The notes under the pieces were generated by a model. That model ran no database searches, was not told the DNA's origin, and saw nothing but the letters and a program-made list of their open reading frames with translations. This document shows, in pieces, positions 63,021 to 64,000 of a stretch of DNA of 64,000 bases. The translations under genes and the position numbers were made by a program. Every line of letters starts with the position of its first letter. Position 1 is the first letter of the stretch. The DNA is from Nostoc sp. MS1 (lineage in GTDB: Bacteria; Cyanobacteriota; Cyanobacteriia; Cyanobacteriales; Nostocaceae), in contig NZ_AP023442.1 of assembly GCF_019976755.1 (NCBI RefSeq), forward strand, positions 62,001-126,000. The letters are read 5' to 3'.

Positions 63021-63140
63021 GACTTCAGTTGCACCGTGAGAAATTGGGTGGGGTGGCCGAAGTGACGGTTGAGGTGAAGCATCTGCGGTCATTCAATTAC
63101 TTGCCAGATAAATGTCGGCAGGTTCAGGCGATGTGCAATG
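63021..63140 (+). pseudogene. Remnant of the plasmid DNA-binding-like family
   Basis: Translation shows pieces of the conserved C-terminal module (DFSCTV, then EVTVEVKHLRSFNYLPDKCR and QVQAMCN), matching the 31115-32008 protein, with frame breaks and no start. A further dead copy of the family. Confidence 0.65.
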
Positions 63141-63144
63141 GTAC

Positions 63145-63190
63145 AAAGCGCTCATAGCGTAGCTGATTGTCTATGACCGGCCGGAGGTCA
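63145..63190. repeat. Small dispersed repeats
   Basis: GCGCTCATAGCGTAGCTGAT recurs here and at 7764-7798. Immediately after it is ATGACCGGCCGGAGGTCAT, a short palindrome. Confidence 0.6.
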
Positions 63191-63359
63191 TCGCTAAACT
63201 CTAAAATTAAAGGGTAGTAAACAGACTGTAAATCTTTAGCCAAAGAGTTTATATTTTCTTAAGCTTAACTATTATCGTAAATCTACTGAATACTGTTAAT
63301 ATCAATCTGGAATCAAGTTTTGTGCATTTGTAGTTTTGTACATACTCAGGTTAAAGGCT

Positions 63360-63512
63360 ATGCACATTAGTATCCCAGATGATATTAAGAAGCAATTTCA
63401 TGCAGCTTGCGCTTTACGTGGGCTGAAGATGAGTCAAGTTGTGGTGGAAATGATTCAGCTATGGCTGAAAGCGAATGATTCGCAGTCAACTAATCAAGTA
63501 CAAGAGCCGTGA
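63360..63512 (+). CDS. Ribbon-helix-helix plasmid protein (ParG/CopG-like)
   Basis: A 50-codon gene starting ATG 63360. The product begins MHISIPDDIKKQFHAACALR and continues GLKMSQVVVEMIQLWLKAN, a standard ribbon-helix-helix: one beta strand and two helices. Similar short proteins regulate plasmid partition or copy control. No ParA gene is within the window. The start has only a weak AAAGG site. Confidence 0.65.
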   Translation: MHISIPDDIKKQFHAACALRGLKMSQVVVEMIQLWLKANDSQSTNQVQEP

Positions 63513-63621
63513 ACACAGTGTAAGGGATGGGGTGTAGGGTATTCCATTCTTAAAAGAAGGATTTTCATGAATAACACTGTGCAAAGTTGTAAATACCTAT
63601 AAAAACTACAATAACAAAATC

Positions 63622-64000
63622 ATGAACGCACTTACTTCACAACAATGGGTCATCGCTTTCCAATGGAACTACAATGGCAATTTAATAAATAAAAAGATTT
63701 CTAAACAAGAAGCAACTAGAGATAATCTTAATGGTGCTGTTATTAGAATTGGCCGTGAGAAACCGTCATGTAACCTGTATTTGGAGGACATTAGTGTATC
63801 AGGTCAACACGCGGAAATCTATTTTGATGAACAGCAACAAAAGTTTTTTATTAAGAGTTTGTCCCCTAAGAATACTACCAAAGTAGACGGGCAAGACCTT
63901 GTTTATGGTGAGGAACTCCCATTGAAAAATGGCAGTAATATTGTTTTAGGACAGCTAAATATTGAGGTTACTAATATCCAAGTTTACGAGCTTGAAGCGA
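63622..64000 (+). CDS. FHA-domain protein, partial (runs off right edge)
   Basis: The first 126 codons are present, starting ATG 63622. The FHA domain pattern is visible: AVIRIGREKPSCNLYLEDIS (residues ~39-58) with the phosphothreonine-binding GR and SVSGQHAEIYF, then LSPKNTTKVDGQDL and LPLKNGSNIVLGQLNIEV. FHA domains bind phosphothreonine peptides and serve in signalling or secretion. The rest of the protein lies beyond the window. Confidence 0.8.
   Translation, partial: MNALTSQQWVIAFQWNYNGNLINKKISKQEATRDNLNGAVIRIGREKPSCNLYLEDISVSGQHAEIYFDEQQQKFFIKSLSPKNTTKVDGQDLVYGEELPLKNGSNIVLGQLNIEVTNIQVYELEA

Larger units (their letters stand above)
62720..63359. other. Intergenic with decayed plasmid-family fragment and repeats
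   Basis: Apart from the family remnant (63021-63140) and the dispersed repeat (63145-63190), I see no gene. The AT-rich part at 63220-63355 is a likely promoter region for the ribbon-helix-helix gene. Confidence 0.4.

Noticed and set aside
1..64000. tRNA or rRNA genes
   Set aside because: No cloverleaf-like or rRNA-like stretch was recognised on either strand by eye; a covariance-model scan would be needed to exclude a tRNA fully.

Overview
The window looks like plasmid or other accessory DNA from a filamentous, heterocyst-forming cyanobacterium of the Nostoc/Anabaena/Calothrix type. The octamer GCGATCGC (HIP1) is frequent, heptameric AATTCGC tandem repeats and short palindromic dispersed repeats typical of Nostoc are present, and several families are largely cyanobacterial (two DUF1392 proteins, a hemagglutinin/TPR pair, a cytokinin-dehydrogenase-like oxidase). 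I see no rRNA or tRNA gene. Much of the interpretation rests on motif recognition from memory; no database search was possible.

Layout. 1-3.9 kb: a secretion-type filamentous hemagglutinin gene followed by a TPR protein, and an acetyltransferase. 4.4-16.2 kb: patchy accessory DNA with small plasmid proteins, miniature inverted-repeat elements, a decayed IS4-type element, a bacteriocin-like peptide, methyltransferase, glycosyltransferase, SNase-like and acetyltransferase genes. 16.2-30.6 kb: one long, tightly packed minus-strand cluster with a phage/plasmid flavour: DnaB helicase, a replication-type protein split by an IS, two transglycosylase-fold proteins (one DpdA-like, so 7-deazaguanine DNA modification is plausible), a C5-cytosine methyltransferase, an MT-A70 adenine methyltransferase, an AlkB-like dioxygenase and small unknown genes. 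It starts at a divergent promoter at 30.69-30.73 kb that shares a perfect 21-bp palindrome with a small XRE repressor gene. 32.0-38.7 kb: a defence-type STAND NTPase with an N-terminal PD-(D/E)XK nuclease domain, apparently cut in two by an IS630 element, with a second gene upstream.

40.3-53.8 kb: a complete type I CRISPR-Cas locus, best matched to the I-B (Cmx8/Myxan) branch. The minus-strand order is array, cas6, cas3, cas8, cas7, cas5, cas4-cas1 fusion, cas2, leader, long array. The long array (39 repeats) is split inside one repeat by a 535-bp transposon-like insertion with a 5-bp target duplication. The short array upstream of cas6 has two repeat versions, the newer one next to its leader. 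The leaders of the two arrays share motifs at identical distances. Repeat-like remnants sit between cas5 and cas4-cas1 and in front of cas6.

53.8-64 kb: a coiled-coil gene pair, methyltransferases, a frameshifted carbonic-anhydrase/methyltransferase pair, a second copy of the 1,677-bp IS, a cytokinin-dehydrogenase-like oxidase, a PPC-domain protein, a ribbon-helix-helix plasmid protein and the start of an FHA-domain protein. Fragments of one plasmid DNA-binding-like family recur at five or more places, showing repeated duplication and decay.
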